The notes: generated from the sequence alone by a model not told the origin. DNA of 64,000 nucleotides from Streptomyces xantholiticus (GCF_014651015.1 NZ_BMWB01000003.1:306847-370846), one strand, 5' to 3'. Positions 1-9,936 are shown, numbered from the stretch's first letter. Translations and numbers: made by a program.

Positions 1-494
1 CCCGGCTGGTGCGGGCACTGCCGCGTATCGACTCGGTCGAAGTCGGGCGGGCGTGGCCGCACGGCATCGAACTGGTCGTCATCGAACGAAAGCCGGTCCT
101 GCTGCTCGAAAAGGGCGAAAAGTTCGTCGAAGTGGACGCGGACGGAGTCCGGTTCGCCACGGTCGTCAAGGCGCCGAAGGATGTTCCCCTGCTCCGGCTC
201 GAAGTTGACCGCTCGCCGAGCCTGAAGCGATTCGGCCCGGACCGGCTGCTCGCGGAGGCGGTCCGGGTCCAAGGCGATCTGCCCCCGAAAGTCACCGCCG
301 ATCTGAAGAGTATGAAAGTAGTCTCGTACGACTACATCTCCCTGAAGTTGAGCGGCAATCGCACCGTGGTGTGGGGCAGCTCCGAGGCGGGGGAGGCGAA
401 GGCCCGCGCACTCGAGGCACTCATGAAAGCAGCTCCGAAGGCCGGGTACTTCGATGTGAGTGCGCCCAGCGCGCCTGCCACGTCCGGGAGTTGA
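1..494 (+). CDS. ftsQ: Cell division protein FtsQ, C-terminal part (5' end outside window)
   Basis: Open at the left edge; the frame runs through base 3 and stops at 492-494. FtsQ is a single-pass membrane protein of the divisome that links early and late division proteins. The visible part begins at the end of the POTRA domain (RIDSVEVGRAWPHGIELVV, then ERKPV) and continues through the extracytoplasmic beta domain. The assignment is reinforced by ftsZ being the next gene, the standard end of the dcw cluster. The signal anchor and the first part of POTRA lie outside the window. Confidence 0.93.
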   Translation, partial: RLVRALPRIDSVEVGRAWPHGIELVVIERKPVLLLEKGEKFVEVDADGVRFATVVKAPKDVPLLRLEVDRSPSLKRFGPDRLLAEAVRVQGDLPPKVTADLKSMKVVSYDYISLKLSGNRTVVWGSSEAGEAKARALEALMKAAPKAGYFDVSAPSAPATSGS

Positions 495-584
495 CGCTCA
501 TCCGTGCTGGCCAGCACCCTGGTTGGTCACGGCTGTGCGTGATCACATAGGGTGAAAAGAAAAACGGGAGGTTCGGCGTGTTCG

Positions 585-614
585 TTGAACGGGCGCCACT
601 TGTCGACTTAGTGT
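585..614 (+). promoter_or_regulatory. Candidate ftsZ promoter (TTGAAC-N18-TAGTGT)
   Basis: TTGAAC (585-590) and TAGTGT (609-614) are 18 bp apart in the 283-bp ftsQ-ftsZ gap, close to the pattern used by the main vegetative sigma factor. Streptomyces ftsZ is known to have several promoters here, including a developmentally controlled one; I cannot say which this corresponds to. The -10 overlaps the left arm of the inverted repeat at 611-644. Confidence 0.45.
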
Positions 615-644
615 CCTGTTCGGAAGAGTCCAGGGAACAGACAC
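611..644 (+). repeat. Inverted repeat in the ftsZ leader
   Basis: GTGTCCTGTTC (611-621) pairs with GAACAGACAC (635-644): ten base pairs with one bulged C, separated by 13 nt. It could be an RNA hairpin or a dyad operator at the putative promoter. Confidence 0.55.
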
Positions 645-650
645 ACTGGT

Positions 651-675
651 AACCCTAAACTTCAGCGTTAGGGTT
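651..675 (+). repeat. Second inverted repeat in the ftsZ leader
   Basis: AACCCTAA (651-658) and TTAGGGTT (668-675) form a perfect 8-bp dyad with a 9-nt spacer, about 100 nt before the ftsZ start. Its AT content stands out against the surroundings. It has no T-tract, so it is more likely an operator or leader hairpin than a terminator. Confidence 0.55.
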
Positions 676-777
676 CGGGTCGGCAGCCGGCTGGTCGGGC
701 CGTCCCAATTCGACATCAGTCGTCGCAGCGCGGCCCGCGCGGCGGCGACACGTAACTCGAGGCGAGAGGCCTTCGAC

Positions 778-1985
<1,208 letters not shown>

Positions 1986-1989
<4 letters not shown>

Positions 1990-2735
1990 CAGTGCAGCAC
2001 GACGCGATAGACGAGAGCGGCGCGCACTTCGCCTTCACCGACAGGTGGGGCGGGGTGAGCGCCGTTCCGTACGAGGAGCTGAACCTCGGCGGCGCCGTCG
2101 GGGACGACCCGGAGGCCGTGCTGGCCAACCGTGCGATCGCGGCCAAGTCCTTGGGACTCGACCCCGCCCAGGTGGTCTGGATGAACCAGGTCCACGGCAA
2201 CGACGTGGCCGAGGTGACCGGGCCCTGGGGGGACGGCAGGGCCCTGGAGGTCGACGCACTCGTCACCGCGCGGCGCGGCCTCGCCCTCGCGGTGCTCACC
2301 GCCGACTGCACCCCGGTCCTGCTCGCCGACCCGGTCGCCTCGGTCGTGGGTGCGGCACACGCTGGACGCCCCGGAATGGTCGCGGGCGTCGTGCCCGCCG
2401 TCGTCGAGGCGATGCGGAAGCTGGGCGCCGAGCCGGAACGCATCATCGCCCGTACGGGACCGTCCGTTTGCGGTCGTTGTTATGAAGTACCCGAGCAGAT
2501 GCGGTCGGAAGTGGCCGCCGTCGAGCCCGCCGCCTGGTCGGAGACCAGCTGGGGCACCCCGGCCGTCGACGTCACGGCGGGGGTGCACGCCCAGCTCGAG
2601 GCGCTCGGGGTCCGCGACCGCCGGAAGTCGCCGGTCTGCACCCTCGAATCGCGTGACCACTACTCGTACCGCCGTGACCGCACCACCGGGCGGCTCGCCG
2701 GATACGTCTGGCTGGAGGACCGGGACACTTCATGA
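1986..2735 (+). CDS. pgeF: Purine nucleoside phosphorylase YfiH/LACC1 family (PgeF-like)
   Basis: 249 residues, matching the multicopper-oxidase-type laccase-domain family now assigned to purine nucleoside phosphorylase and peptidoglycan editing roles. Visible family motifs are QVHG (about 72-75), LTADCTPV (metal ligand Cys), AAHAGRPGM (metal ligand His) and [11 protein letters not shown]. The usual AAHAGW is AAHAGR here. GTG at 1986 overlaps the ftsZ stop by 4 nt. In Streptomyces this gene always follows ftsZ, so it is co-expressed with division genes, though a direct division role is unproven. Confidence 0.9.
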
Positions 2736-3451
2736 CCGACCGGAGAACCGAACTCGCCGGGAACCTGGCCGCGGTGGAGGAACGTATCGCCGCCGCCTGT
2801 GCGGCAGCGGGCCGTGCCCGGGAGGAGGTGACGCTCATCGTGGTCACCAAGACCTATCCGGCGAGCGATGTGCGCATCCTCCATGAACTCGGTGTGCGTC
2901 ATGTGGCGGAGAACCGCGATCAGGACGCGGCTCCCAAGGCGGCCGCATGCACGGATCTGAACCTTCACTGGCATTTCGTCGGTCAATTGCAGACCAACAA
3001 GGTCCGTTCTGTCGCGAGTTATGCCGATGTGGTGCAGTCCGTCGACCGGCCGAAGCTCGTTTCCGCCCTTTCGGCCGCCGCAGTACGGGCGGAGCGGGAG
3101 CTCGGCTGCCTGATCCAGGTCGCGCTCGACGCGGAGTCGGGGCAGCAGGGGGCCCGGGGCGGGATCGCGCCGGACGGGATCGAGGAGTTGGCCGCGGCGG
3201 TGGCCGGCTCACCGGGACTGCGGCTCGACGGGCTGATGACCGTCGCGCCGCTCGCCGGACCGTACGCGGGACGGCAACAGGCGGTGTTCGAGCGGCTGAT
3301 GGAATTCTCATCCGGCCTGCGCGCGGCCCATCCGGCTGCGAACATGGTGTCAGCAGGGATGAGTGCGGACCTCGAGCAGGCCGTGGCGGCGGGAGCGACA
3401 CATGTGCGCGTCGGTACGGCGGTACTCGGAGTCCGCCCCCGGCTCGGGTAA
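2732..3451 (+). CDS. yggS: PLP homeostasis protein, YggS/PROSC family
   Basis: 239 residues; a single-domain TIM-barrel PLP-binding protein that keeps vitamin B6 and amino-acid pools balanced and has no strong catalytic activity of its own. The cofactor lysine is expected at residue 40 in IVVTKTYP. The HFVGQLQTNK block and the C-terminal MVSAGMSADLEQAV and VRVGTAVLG phosphate-binding motifs are present. ATG at 2732 overlaps the preceding stop (ATGA). It lies between pgeF and sepF, the usual Gram-positive neighbourhood. Confidence 0.93.
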   Translation: MTDRRTELAGNLAAVEERIAAACAAAGRAREEVTLIVVTKTYPASDVRILHELGVRHVAENRDQDAAPKAAACTDLNLHWHFVGQLQTNKVRSVASYADVVQSVDRPKLVSALSAAAVRAERELGCLIQVALDAESGQQGARGGIAPDGIEELAAAVAGSPGLRLDGLMTVAPLAGPYAGRQQAVFERLMEFSSGLRAAHPAANMVSAGMSADLEQAVAAGATHVRVGTAVLGVRPRLG

Positions 3452-3575
3452 CGTCGCGAAGCAAGTCGGACCACAGTAGAAAATATGGTCATTCCTGCAC
3501 AAAGCGGGCAGACCGAGTGGATCGCGGGCACTTGGTGACGAATGCCGATCCACCACAGAGCGGAGGACTCAGAGA

Positions 3576-4181
3576 ATGGCCGGCGCGATGCGCAAGATGG
3601 CGGTCTACCTCGGCCTCGTGGAGGACGATGGGTACGACGGCCGGGGTTTCGACCCCGATGACGACTTCGAACCCGAGCCGGAGCCCGAGCGGGAGCATCG
3701 GCGGCACACGCCCCCACGTCAGATGGAGCGCGAGGAGCCGGTGCGGGTGGCGGCGCCGCCGGCGCAGCGTGAGCCCGTCGCCCTTCCGATCGACAGTGGT
3801 CGTCCGGCACGGATCGCCCCCGTGGCATCCATCACACCTGAACGCCCGAGCATGGAGAAGAACGCACCGGTGATCATGCCCAAGGTCGTGTCCGAGCGGG
3901 AGCCCTACCGCATCACCACACTGCATCCGCGGACCTACAACGAGGCCCGTACCATCGGGGAACACTTCCGCGAAGGCACCCCCGTGATCATGAACCTCAC
4001 GGAGATGGACGATACGGACGCGAAGCGACTTGTCGACTTTGCCGCGGGACTCGTCTTCGGTCTGCATGGCAGCATTGAGCGAGTGACGCAGAAGGTGTTC
4101 CTGTTGTCGCCTGCTAACGTCGATGTCACGGCGGAAGACAAGGCCCGCATCGCAGAGGGCGGGTTCTTCAACCAGAGCTGA
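3576..4181 (+). CDS. sepF: FtsZ membrane-anchor and division protein SepF
   Basis: 201 residues. SepF binds the FtsZ C-terminal peptide and anchors the ring to the membrane. The N-terminus [14 protein letters not shown] is the predicted amphipathic membrane-targeting helix. An acidic, proline-rich linker follows (about 18-90, including a [17 protein letters not shown] run). The C-terminal SepF domain (about 105-195) contains [16 protein letters not shown] and [18 protein letters not shown] at 3576 has GGAGG at 3562-3566. The 124-bp upstream gap could hold its own promoter. Confidence 0.95.
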   Translation: MAGAMRKMAVYLGLVEDDGYDGRGFDPDDDFEPEPEPEREHRRHTPPRQMEREEPVRVAAPPAQREPVALPIDSGRPARIAPVASITPERPSMEKNAPVIMPKVVSEREPYRITTLHPRTYNEARTIGEHFREGTPVIMNLTEMDDTDAKRLVDFAAGLVFGLHGSIERVTQKVFLLSPANVDVTAEDKARIAEGGFFNQS

Positions 4182-4249
4182 GAAAAGACACCGGGAACGA
4201 CCGGCCGTACGGCCGGTGACACGAGAGCCAGGGGAGAGGGAAGCGCGGG

Positions 4250-4546
4250 ATGGGCGTCGCACTGGATGTGGTCTACATCGCGCTGATGTGCTTCCTTGTC
4301 GTGCTGATCTTCCGGCTCGTCATGGACTACGTCTTCCAGTTCGCCCGTTCATGGCAACCCGGCAAGGCGATGGTGGTCGTTCTTGAGGCCACCTACACTG
4401 TCACCGATCCACCGCTCAAGCTTCTGCGGCGATTCATCCCGCCGTTGCGTCTCGGGGGCGTGGCACTCGACCTGTCCTTCTTCGTTCTGATGATCATCGT
4501 CTACATCCTGATCTCCATCGTGCGCGGCTTGGGGAACTCGATGTGA
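4250..4546 (+). CDS. YggT-family integral membrane protein
   Basis: 98 residues with two hydrophobic helices, about 4-27 and 72-92. The family motif TDPPLKLLRRFIPP lies between them. YggT proteins sit in dcw-linked clusters between sepF and divIVA. The family has been linked to cation or osmotic tolerance and cell shape, but the biochemical role is unsettled. A purine-rich ribosome site (GGGAGAGGGAAG) precedes ATG 4250. Confidence 0.9.
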   Translation: MGVALDVVYIALMCFLVVLIFRLVMDYVFQFARSWQPGKAMVVVLEATYTVTDPPLKLLRRFIPPLRLGGVALDLSFFVLMIIVYILISIVRGLGNSM

Positions 4547-4595
4547 GCGATACGGTCCTGCCGACTGCCGACGACTACGTAGAGGTGAAGAAGAG

Positions 4596-5690
4596 ATGCC
4601 GCTGACTCCCGAGGACGTGCGGAACAAGCAGTTCACGACCGTCCGCCTCCGAGAAGGCTACGACGAGGACGAGGTCGATGCCTTCCTCGACGAGGTCGAG
4701 TCCGAGCTGACCCGTCTGCTCCGCGAGAACGAGGACCTGCGCGCGAAGCTGGCCGCGGCGACCCGTGCGGCCGCGCAGAACCAGCAGCAGGGCATGCGCA
4801 AACCTCCCGAGCCACAGGACGGCCGTGGCCCGGGCGGACCCGGCGCACCGGTGCCTGCCGCCATATCGGGACCCCCGGTCCAGCAGCAGCCCCCGCAGAT
4901 GGGTCCGCCCCAGCTGCCCGGTGGGGCCCCTCAGCTGCCGGCCGGTCCCAGCCACGGCGGCCCGCAGGGCCCGGGCGGCCCGATGGGCCCCGGCCCGATG
5001 CAGGGCGGACCCATGGGCGGCCCGATGGGCGGCCCCATGGGTCACGGTGGCCCGCAGGGTCCCGGTCCGATGGGCCAGGCTCCCGGCGGCGACAGCGCCG
5101 CGCGTGTCCTCTCGCTGGCCCAGCAGACCGCCGACCAGGCGATCGCCGAGGCCCGTTCCGAGGCCAACAAGATCGTCGGCGAGGCGCGTTCGCGCGCCGA
5201 GGGCCTCGAGCGGGACGCCCGCGCCAAGGCCGACGCCCTTGAGCGGGACGCCCAGGAGAAGCACCGCGTCGCCATGGGCTCCCTCGAGTCCGCGCGCGCC
5301 ACGCTGGAGCGCAAGGTCGAGGACCTGCGGGGCTTCGAGCGCGAGTACCGGACCCGGCTGAAGTCCTACCTGGAGAGCCAGCTGCGCCAGCTGGAGACCC
5401 AGGCGGACGACTCCCTGGCCCCGCCGCGCTCCCCGGCGGCCGCGTCGCTGCCGCCGTCCCCGGCGCCTTCCATGGCCCCGGCAGGCGCGAGCGCCCCGTC
5501 CTACGGCGGCGGTCAGACGATGGGCGGCCACGGCGGCCCCTCGCCGTCCGGTCCGTCCTACGGCGGCCAGCAGCAGATGTCCCCGGCGATGACCCAGCCG
5601 ATGGCACCGGTGCGGCCGCAGGCGCCGCAGCCGATGCAGCAGGCACCGTCGCCGATGCGGGGCTTCCTGATCGACGAGGACGACAACTGA
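4596..5690 (+). CDS. divIVA: Polar growth determinant DivIVA
   Basis: 364 residues. DivIVA marks hyphal tips and new branch sites in Streptomyces and recruits the cell-wall machinery. Residues 1-35 form the conserved lipid-binding head (LTPEDVRNKQFTTVRLREGYDEDEVDAFLDEVE), followed by a short coiled coil. A Pro/Gly/Met/Gln-rich linker (about 75-165) with GGPMGGPMGG-type repeats is characteristic of Streptomyces. A long second coiled coil (about 165-270, rich in Ala, Glu and Arg) and a second low-complexity tail end in GFLIDEDDN. It is followed by a strong terminator. Confidence 0.97.
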   Translation: MPLTPEDVRNKQFTTVRLREGYDEDEVDAFLDEVESELTRLLRENEDLRAKLAAATRAAAQNQQQGMRKPPEPQDGRGPGGPGAPVPAAISGPPVQQQPPQMGPPQLPGGAPQLPAGPSHGGPQGPGGPMGPGPMQGGPMGGPMGGPMGHGGPQGPGPMGQAPGGDSAARVLSLAQQTADQAIAEARSEANKIVGEARSRAEGLERDARAKADALERDAQEKHRVAMGSLESARATLERKVEDLRGFEREYRTRLKSYLESQLRQLETQADDSLAPPRSPAAASLPPSPAPSMAPAGASAPSYGGGQTMGGHGGPSPSGPSYGGQQQMSPAMTQPMAPVRPQAPQPMQQAPSPMRGFLIDEDDN

Positions 5691-5732
5691 CGGCGCTGCG
5701 CGCGGAGCGCGCGTAGCCGTCGGCAGACTGCG

Positions 5733-5773
5733 GGGCCGGGCCCTGGACGTGTTCCACGTCCAGGGCCCGGCCC
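5733..5773 (+). terminator. Strong hairpin terminator after divIVA
   Basis: GGGCCGGGCCCTGGACGTG (5733-5751) pairs perfectly over 19 bp with 5755-5773, with a TTC loop and TTT directly after. It closes the dcw transcript 42 bp past the divIVA stop. Confidence 0.9.
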
Positions 5774-5825
5774 TTTGCGCGTGCCGGCGCGGGTGGGGGC
5801 CGGCCGCTGCGCGGAGCGGTTCCCC

Positions 5826-6142
5826 TCCCCGCCCCTTCCCGATCCCGGGCAAGCCCCGGGCCCCGCAGGCCCCTTCGGGGGGTTGCTCGGGGCTCTTCCC
5901 CCGGACCCCGTACCGCGCTTTGGGCGGTGTCCTCAAGCTCCCCTACGGCCCAGCGGCCGCCGTGGGTGCGGGTGCCTCCCACGCCGTCAGGGGTAGGAGG
6001 AGTGCCCAGGACGGGCTGACGCGCAGCGAAATCAGCCCCGCCGGCGATTGAGCCGCCGGGGAGCGGGGGCGGAGCCCCCGGAACACCGTGCGAAGCGCGG
6101 TACGGGGTCCGGGGCTCACCCCGGTCGGGAAGGGGCGGGGAG
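5826..6142. repeat. Intergenic element with 18-bp perfect terminal inverted repeats (family copy 1)
   Basis: CTCCCCGCCCCTTCCCGA at 5826-5843 is the exact reverse complement of 6125-6142. The 317-bp interval sits between divIVA and the convergent ileS. Inside are blocks shared with other gaps in this window. CCCCGCCGGCGATTGAG (6036-6052) recurs inverted at 52694-52710. A block around 5930-5990 recurs inverted near 48080-48160. A GACGGGCTG...TCAGCCCCGCC core recurs near 29415-29450. No convincing coding sequence is present. Confidence 0.75.
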
Positions 6143-6149
6143 AAGACAG

Positions 6150-6177
6150 CGGGCCCGGCCACCCATGGCCGGGCCCG
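6150..6177 (-). terminator. Terminator of ileS
   Basis: CGGGCCCGGCCA (6150-6161) pairs perfectly with 6166-6177 around a 4-nt loop. It lies 25 bp past the ileS stop on the minus strand. Confidence 0.85.
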
Positions 6178-6201
6178 GTGCGCCGGCGTGCTCGCCGCGC
6201 G

Positions 6202-9200
6202 TTACGCCTTGCGCAGGCGGAATGTCAGCGACAGGCCGTCGTCCGTGAACGGGTCGCCGTACGACCCGTCGGCCTCCCCGGTCGCAAAGTCCGTGGCCAG
6301 CACCTCGTCCGCGATCAGCGACGCGTGCTCGGAGAGCGCCGAGGCGACCTCGGGGTCCTCGGAGGACCACCGCAGGGCGATCCGGTCCGCCACGTCCAGG
6401 CCACTGTTCTTGCGGGCCTCCTGGATGAGACGGATCGCGTCACGGGCCAGACCGGCCCGCCGCAGTTCCTCCGTGATCTCCAGGTCGAGGGCGACCGTCG
6501 CGCCCGAGTCGGAGGCGACCGACCAGCCCTCCCGTGGGGTCTCCGTGATGATGACCTCCTCCGGGGAGAGCGTGATCGTCTGGCCGCCCACCTCCAGCGT
6601 CGCCTCGCCGGAGCGCAGCGCCAGGGACAGCGCGGCAGCGTCCGCCGCCGCGACCGCCTTGGCCACGTCCTGCACGCCCTTGCCGAAGCGCTTGCCGAGC
6701 GCCCGGAAGTTGGCCTTGGCCGTGGTGTCGACCAGCGAGCCGCCGACCTCGGAGAGGGAAGCCAGCGACGAGACGTTCAGCTCCTCCGTGATCTGCGCCT
6801 GCAGTTCCTCGGAGAGCGAGGAGAAGCCGGTCGCCGCGACCAGCGCCCGGGAGAGCGGCTGGCGGGTCTTCACACCGGATTCGGCACGCGTCGCACGACC
6901 CAGCTCGACCAGGCGGCGCACCAGCGCCATCTGGGACGACAGTGTCGGGTCGATCGCGTCCAGGTCGGCGACCGGCCACGAGGCGAGGTGCACCGACTCC
7001 GGCGCGTCCGGGGCCACGGGCGCGACCAGGTCCTGCCAGACCCGCTCGGTGATGAACGGGGTCAGCGGCGCCATGAGCCGTGTGACCGTCTCCACCACGT
7101 CGTGCAGGGTCCGCAGCGCCGACGCGTCACCCTGCCAGAACCGACGGCGCGAGCGGCGCACGTACCAGTTCGAGAGGTCGTCGACGAAGGCGGACAGCAG
7201 CTTGCCGGCGCGCTGGGTGTCGTACGCCTCCATTGCCTGGGTGACCTGGTCGACCAGCGCGTGGAGTTCGGAGAGCAGCCAGCGGTCGAGGACCGTGCGC
7301 TCGGCCGGCGCCGGGTCGGCGGCGGAGGGGGCCCAGCCGGACGTACGGGCGTACAGGGCCTGGAAGGCCACCGTGTTCCAGTACGTGAGGAGCGTCTTGC
7401 GCACGACCTCCTGGATCGTGCCGTGACCCACGCGCCGCGCGGCCCACGGCGAGCCGCCGGCTGCCATGAACCAGCGGACCGCGTCCGCGCCGTGCTGGTC
7501 CATCAACGGGATCGGCTGCAGGATGTTGCCCAGGTGCTTGGACATCTTGCGGCCGTCCTCGGCGAGGATGTGGCCGAGGCAGACCACGTTCTCGTACGAC
7601 GACTTGTCGAAGACCAGGGTGCCGACGGCCATCAGCGTGTAGAACCAGCCGCGGGTCTGGTCGATGGCCTCGGAGATGAACTGCGCCGGGTAGCGCTTCT
7701 CGAAGATCTCCTTGTTCTTGTACGGGTAGCCCCACTGCGCGAACGGCATCGAACCCGAGTCGTACCAGGCGTCGATGACCTCCGGGACGCGCGTCGCGGT
7801 CTGCCCGCAGCCGTCGTGCGGGCAGGCGAAGGTGACCTCGTCGATGTACGGGCGGTGCGGGTCGAGCCCCGACCGGTCGGTGCCGGTCAGCTCCGACAGC
7901 TCGGCGAGTGAGCCGACGCAGGTGAGGTGCTTCTCCTCGCAGCGCCAGATCGGCAGCGGCGTGCCCCAGTAGCGGTTACGGGACAGGGCCCAGTCGATGT
8001 TGTTGTTCAGCCAGTCCCCGTACCGGCCCTGCTTGACCGAGTCGGGGAACCAGTTGGTTGCCTCGTTCTCGGCGAGCAGCCGGTCCTTGATCACCGTGGT
8101 GCGGATGTACCAGGACGGCTGTGCGTAGTAGAGCAGGGCGGTGTGGCAGCGCCAGCAGTGCGGGTAGCTGTGCTCGTACGGGATGTGCTTGAAGAGCAGG
8201 CCGCGGGCCTGGAGGTCGGCCGTGAGCGCCTCGTCGGCCTTCTTGAAGAAGACGCCGCCGACCAGCGGGACGTCCTCCTCGAAGGTGCCGTCGGGGCGGA
8301 CCGGGTTGACGACCGGCAGGCCGTAGGCGCGACAGACCTTGAGGTCGTCCTCACCGAAGGCGGGGGACTGGTGGACCAGACCCGTACCGTCCTCGGTCGT
8401 CACATAGTCGGCGTTGACGACGTAGTGGGCCTCTGCGGGACTGCGCCCGTCGGTCCCCCCGCTGACGCCCGGGAACTCGACGAGCTCGAAGGGGCGCTGG
8501 TAGGTCCAGCGCTCCATCTCGGCACCGGTGAACGTCGTGCCCGTGACCTCCCAGCCCTCGCCGAGCGCCTTCTCCAGCAGCGGCGCGGCGACGACCAGCT
8601 TCTCGTCACCGTTCGTCGCCACGACGTAGGTGACCTCGGGGTGGGCGGCGACCGCCGTGTTGGACACCAGCGTCCAGGGGGTCGTCGTCCATACCAGCAG
8701 CGCGGCCTCGCCCGCCAGCGGGCCGGAGGTCAGCGGGAAGCGCACGAAGACGGACGGGTCGACGACCGTCTCGTAGCCCTGCGCCAGCTCGTGGTCCGAG
8801 AGGCCGGTGCCGCAGCGCGGGCACCAGGGGGCGACACGGTGGTCCTGGACCAGCAGGCCCTTGTTGAAGATCTCCTTGAGCGACCACCACACCGACTGGA
8901 CGTAGTCCGGGTCCATCGTGCGGTAGGCGTCGTCCAGGTCGACCCAGTAGCCCATGCGCGTCGTCAGCTCGGCGAACGCGTCCGTGTGCCGGGTCACCGA
9001 CTCACGGCACTTCGCGTTGAACTCGGCGATGCCGTACGCCTCGATGTCCTTCTTGCCGGAGAACCCGAGCTCCTTCTCGACGGCCAGCTCCACCGGCAGA
9101 CCGTGGCAGTCCCAGCCGGCCTTGCGGGCCACGTGGTAGCCGCGCATGGTGCGGAAGCGGGGGAAGACGTCCTTGAAGACGCGGGCCTCGATGTGGTGCG

Positions 9201-9378
9201 CGCCCGGCATGCCGTTCGCCGTGGGCGGGCCCTCGTAGAACACCCACTCGGGGCGGCCCTCGGACTGCTCGAGGCTCTTGGCGAAGATCTTGCTCTCGCG
9301 CCAGAAGTCGAGCACGGCGTGCTCGAGCGCGGGCAGGTCGACCTGAGCCGGCACCTGACGGTACTGGGGGGGTGTCAT
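6202..9378 (-). CDS. ileS: Isoleucyl-tRNA synthetase, IleRS2 type with altered HIGH motif
   Basis: 1058 residues. It charges tRNA-Ile and edits mischarged valine. The catalytic Rossmann domain carries GPPTANGMPGAHH (about 50-62). Aligned to canonical GPPYANGNIHIGH, the class I signature HxGH reads GAHH (59-62), with positions one and three exchanged. The second signature is KMSKH (611-615). The CP1 editing domain lies between, and the C-terminal anticodon-binding region follows. Length and sequence style are those of the eukaryote-like IleRS2 group associated with mupirocin resistance. ATG at 9378 has GGAGGAG at 9386-9392, which is sequestered in the T-box leader. It is the only leftward gene in the 1-13200 stretch. 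Confidence 0.97.
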   Translation of the reverse strand: MTPPQYRQVPAQVDLPALEHAVLDFWRESKIFAKSLEQSEGRPEWVFYEGPPTANGMPGAHHIEARVFKDVFPRFRTMRGYHVARKAGWDCHGLPVELAVEKELGFSGKKDIEAYGIAEFNAKCRESVTRHTDAFAELTTRMGYWVDLDDAYRTMDPDYVQSVWWSLKEIFNKGLLVQDHRVAPWCPRCGTGLSDHELAQGYETVVDPSVFVRFPLTSGPLAGEAALLVWTTTPWTLVSNTAVAAHPEVTYVVATNGDEKLVVAAPLLEKALGEGWEVTGTTFTGAEMERWTYQRPFELVEFPGVSGGTDGRSPAEAHYVVNADYVTTEDGTGLVHQSPAFGEDDLKVCRAYGLPVVNPVRPDGTFEEDVPLVGGVFFKKADEALTADLQARGLLFKHIPYEHSYPHCWRCHTALLYYAQPSWYIRTTVIKDRLLAENEATNWFPDSVKQGRYGDWLNNNIDWALSRNRYWGTPLPIWRCEEKHLTCVGSLAELSELTGTDRSGLDPHRPYIDEVTFACPHDGCGQTATRVPEVIDAWYDSGSMPFAQWGYPYKNKEIFEKRYPAQFISEAIDQTRGWFYTLMAVGTLVFDKSSYENVVCLGHILAEDGRKMSKHLGNILQPIPLMDQHGADAVRWFMAAGGSPWAARRVGHGTIQEVVRKTLLTYWNTVAFQALYARTSGWAPSAADPAPAERTVLDRWLLSELHALVDQVTQAMEAYDTQRAGKLLSAFVDDLSNWYVRRSRRRFWQGDASALRTLHDVVETVTRLMAPLTPFITERVWQDLVAPVAPDAPESVHLASWPVADLDAIDPTLSSQMALVRRLVELGRATRAESGVKTRQPLSRALVAATGFSSLSEELQAQITEELNVSSLASLSEVGGSLVDTTAKANFRALGKRFGKGVQDVAKAVAAADAAALSLALRSGEATLEVGGQTITLSPEEVIITETPREGWSVASDSGATVALDLEITEELRRAGLARDAIRLIQEARKNSGLDVADRIALRWSSEDPEVASALSEHASLIADEVLATDFATGEADGSYGDPFTDDGLSLTFRLRKA

Positions 9379-9385
9379 CTACGAA

Positions 9386-9652
9386 CTCCTCCGGCGGACA
9401 GCTTCTCTTCCGTCGGAGGGACGAGAGCGCCGATGCTGTTCGGCCGGCTCCCGCGGTACCACCCTCCTTGGCGGTGCACAGGTCACCGCCCCCTCATTGG
9501 GGTCGCGATGCCGGTTCTACCGGCCGCGGCACAGTCTCCGCGGCTTTCTTCCGGCGGCTCCGGGGTGATGCTTCACGTCGCGCCGGCCCCCGGGCTCTCA
9601 CCGTCCCCGGGTCGCTCATGGCTGCGTACGACGCTACTCGTCCCCATCCACG
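9386..9652 (-). promoter_or_regulatory. Isoleucine T-box riboswitch, translational, short Stem I
   Basis: On the minus strand AGGGTGGTACCGCG (9452-9465) is the canonical T-box sequence that pairs with the tRNA acceptor end. Upstream, GGATGGGG (9642-9649) can pair with CCCC at 9562-9565 and CGTCG (9629-9633) with CGACG (9576-9580). The loop between them exposes ATC (9567-9569), an isoleucine codon, as specifier. Downstream, CCTCCGACGG (9410-9419) can pair with CCGCCGGAGG (9388-9397), with one mismatch, hiding the ileS ribosome site. This is the compact actinobacterial design: uncharged tRNA-Ile should open the site and raise IleRS synthesis. Confidence 0.9.
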
Positions 9653-9936
9653 CCTTTCGCTGCGCCCAGTGTACGGGGCCCTACGAGGACCGGCCGACCG
9701 CTTTTCGGGCGGCGGCGCGGCCCACCCGAATGGCCACACGGGTCCCGACCGGGCACGACGCACGCCACCGGGCGGATTACTGGGCGGGGAGCTGGGCACA
9801 ACGGATGCAGGCCCGGCTTCTCGCAGCCCGGGGCGGGCCCAACCGGCGGCGTGCCCCGTTGCCGCGGGGCTGGGGTCGATTTATCGTCCCAGCACGATTC
9901 GCGAGCAAGATCACAATATGTGAAGGGGCCGCGGCC

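Noticed and set aside
5749..6051. Small frames within the intergenic element downstream of divIVA
   Set aside because: They cross the terminator hairpin and repeated blocks; composition matches the repeats, not coding DNA.
4575..6162. Long minus-strand frames opposite divIVA
   Set aside because: They are Arg/Pro/Gly-rich shadows of the repetitive Pro/Gly/Met/Gln linker of DivIVA, without ribosome sites or family motifs.
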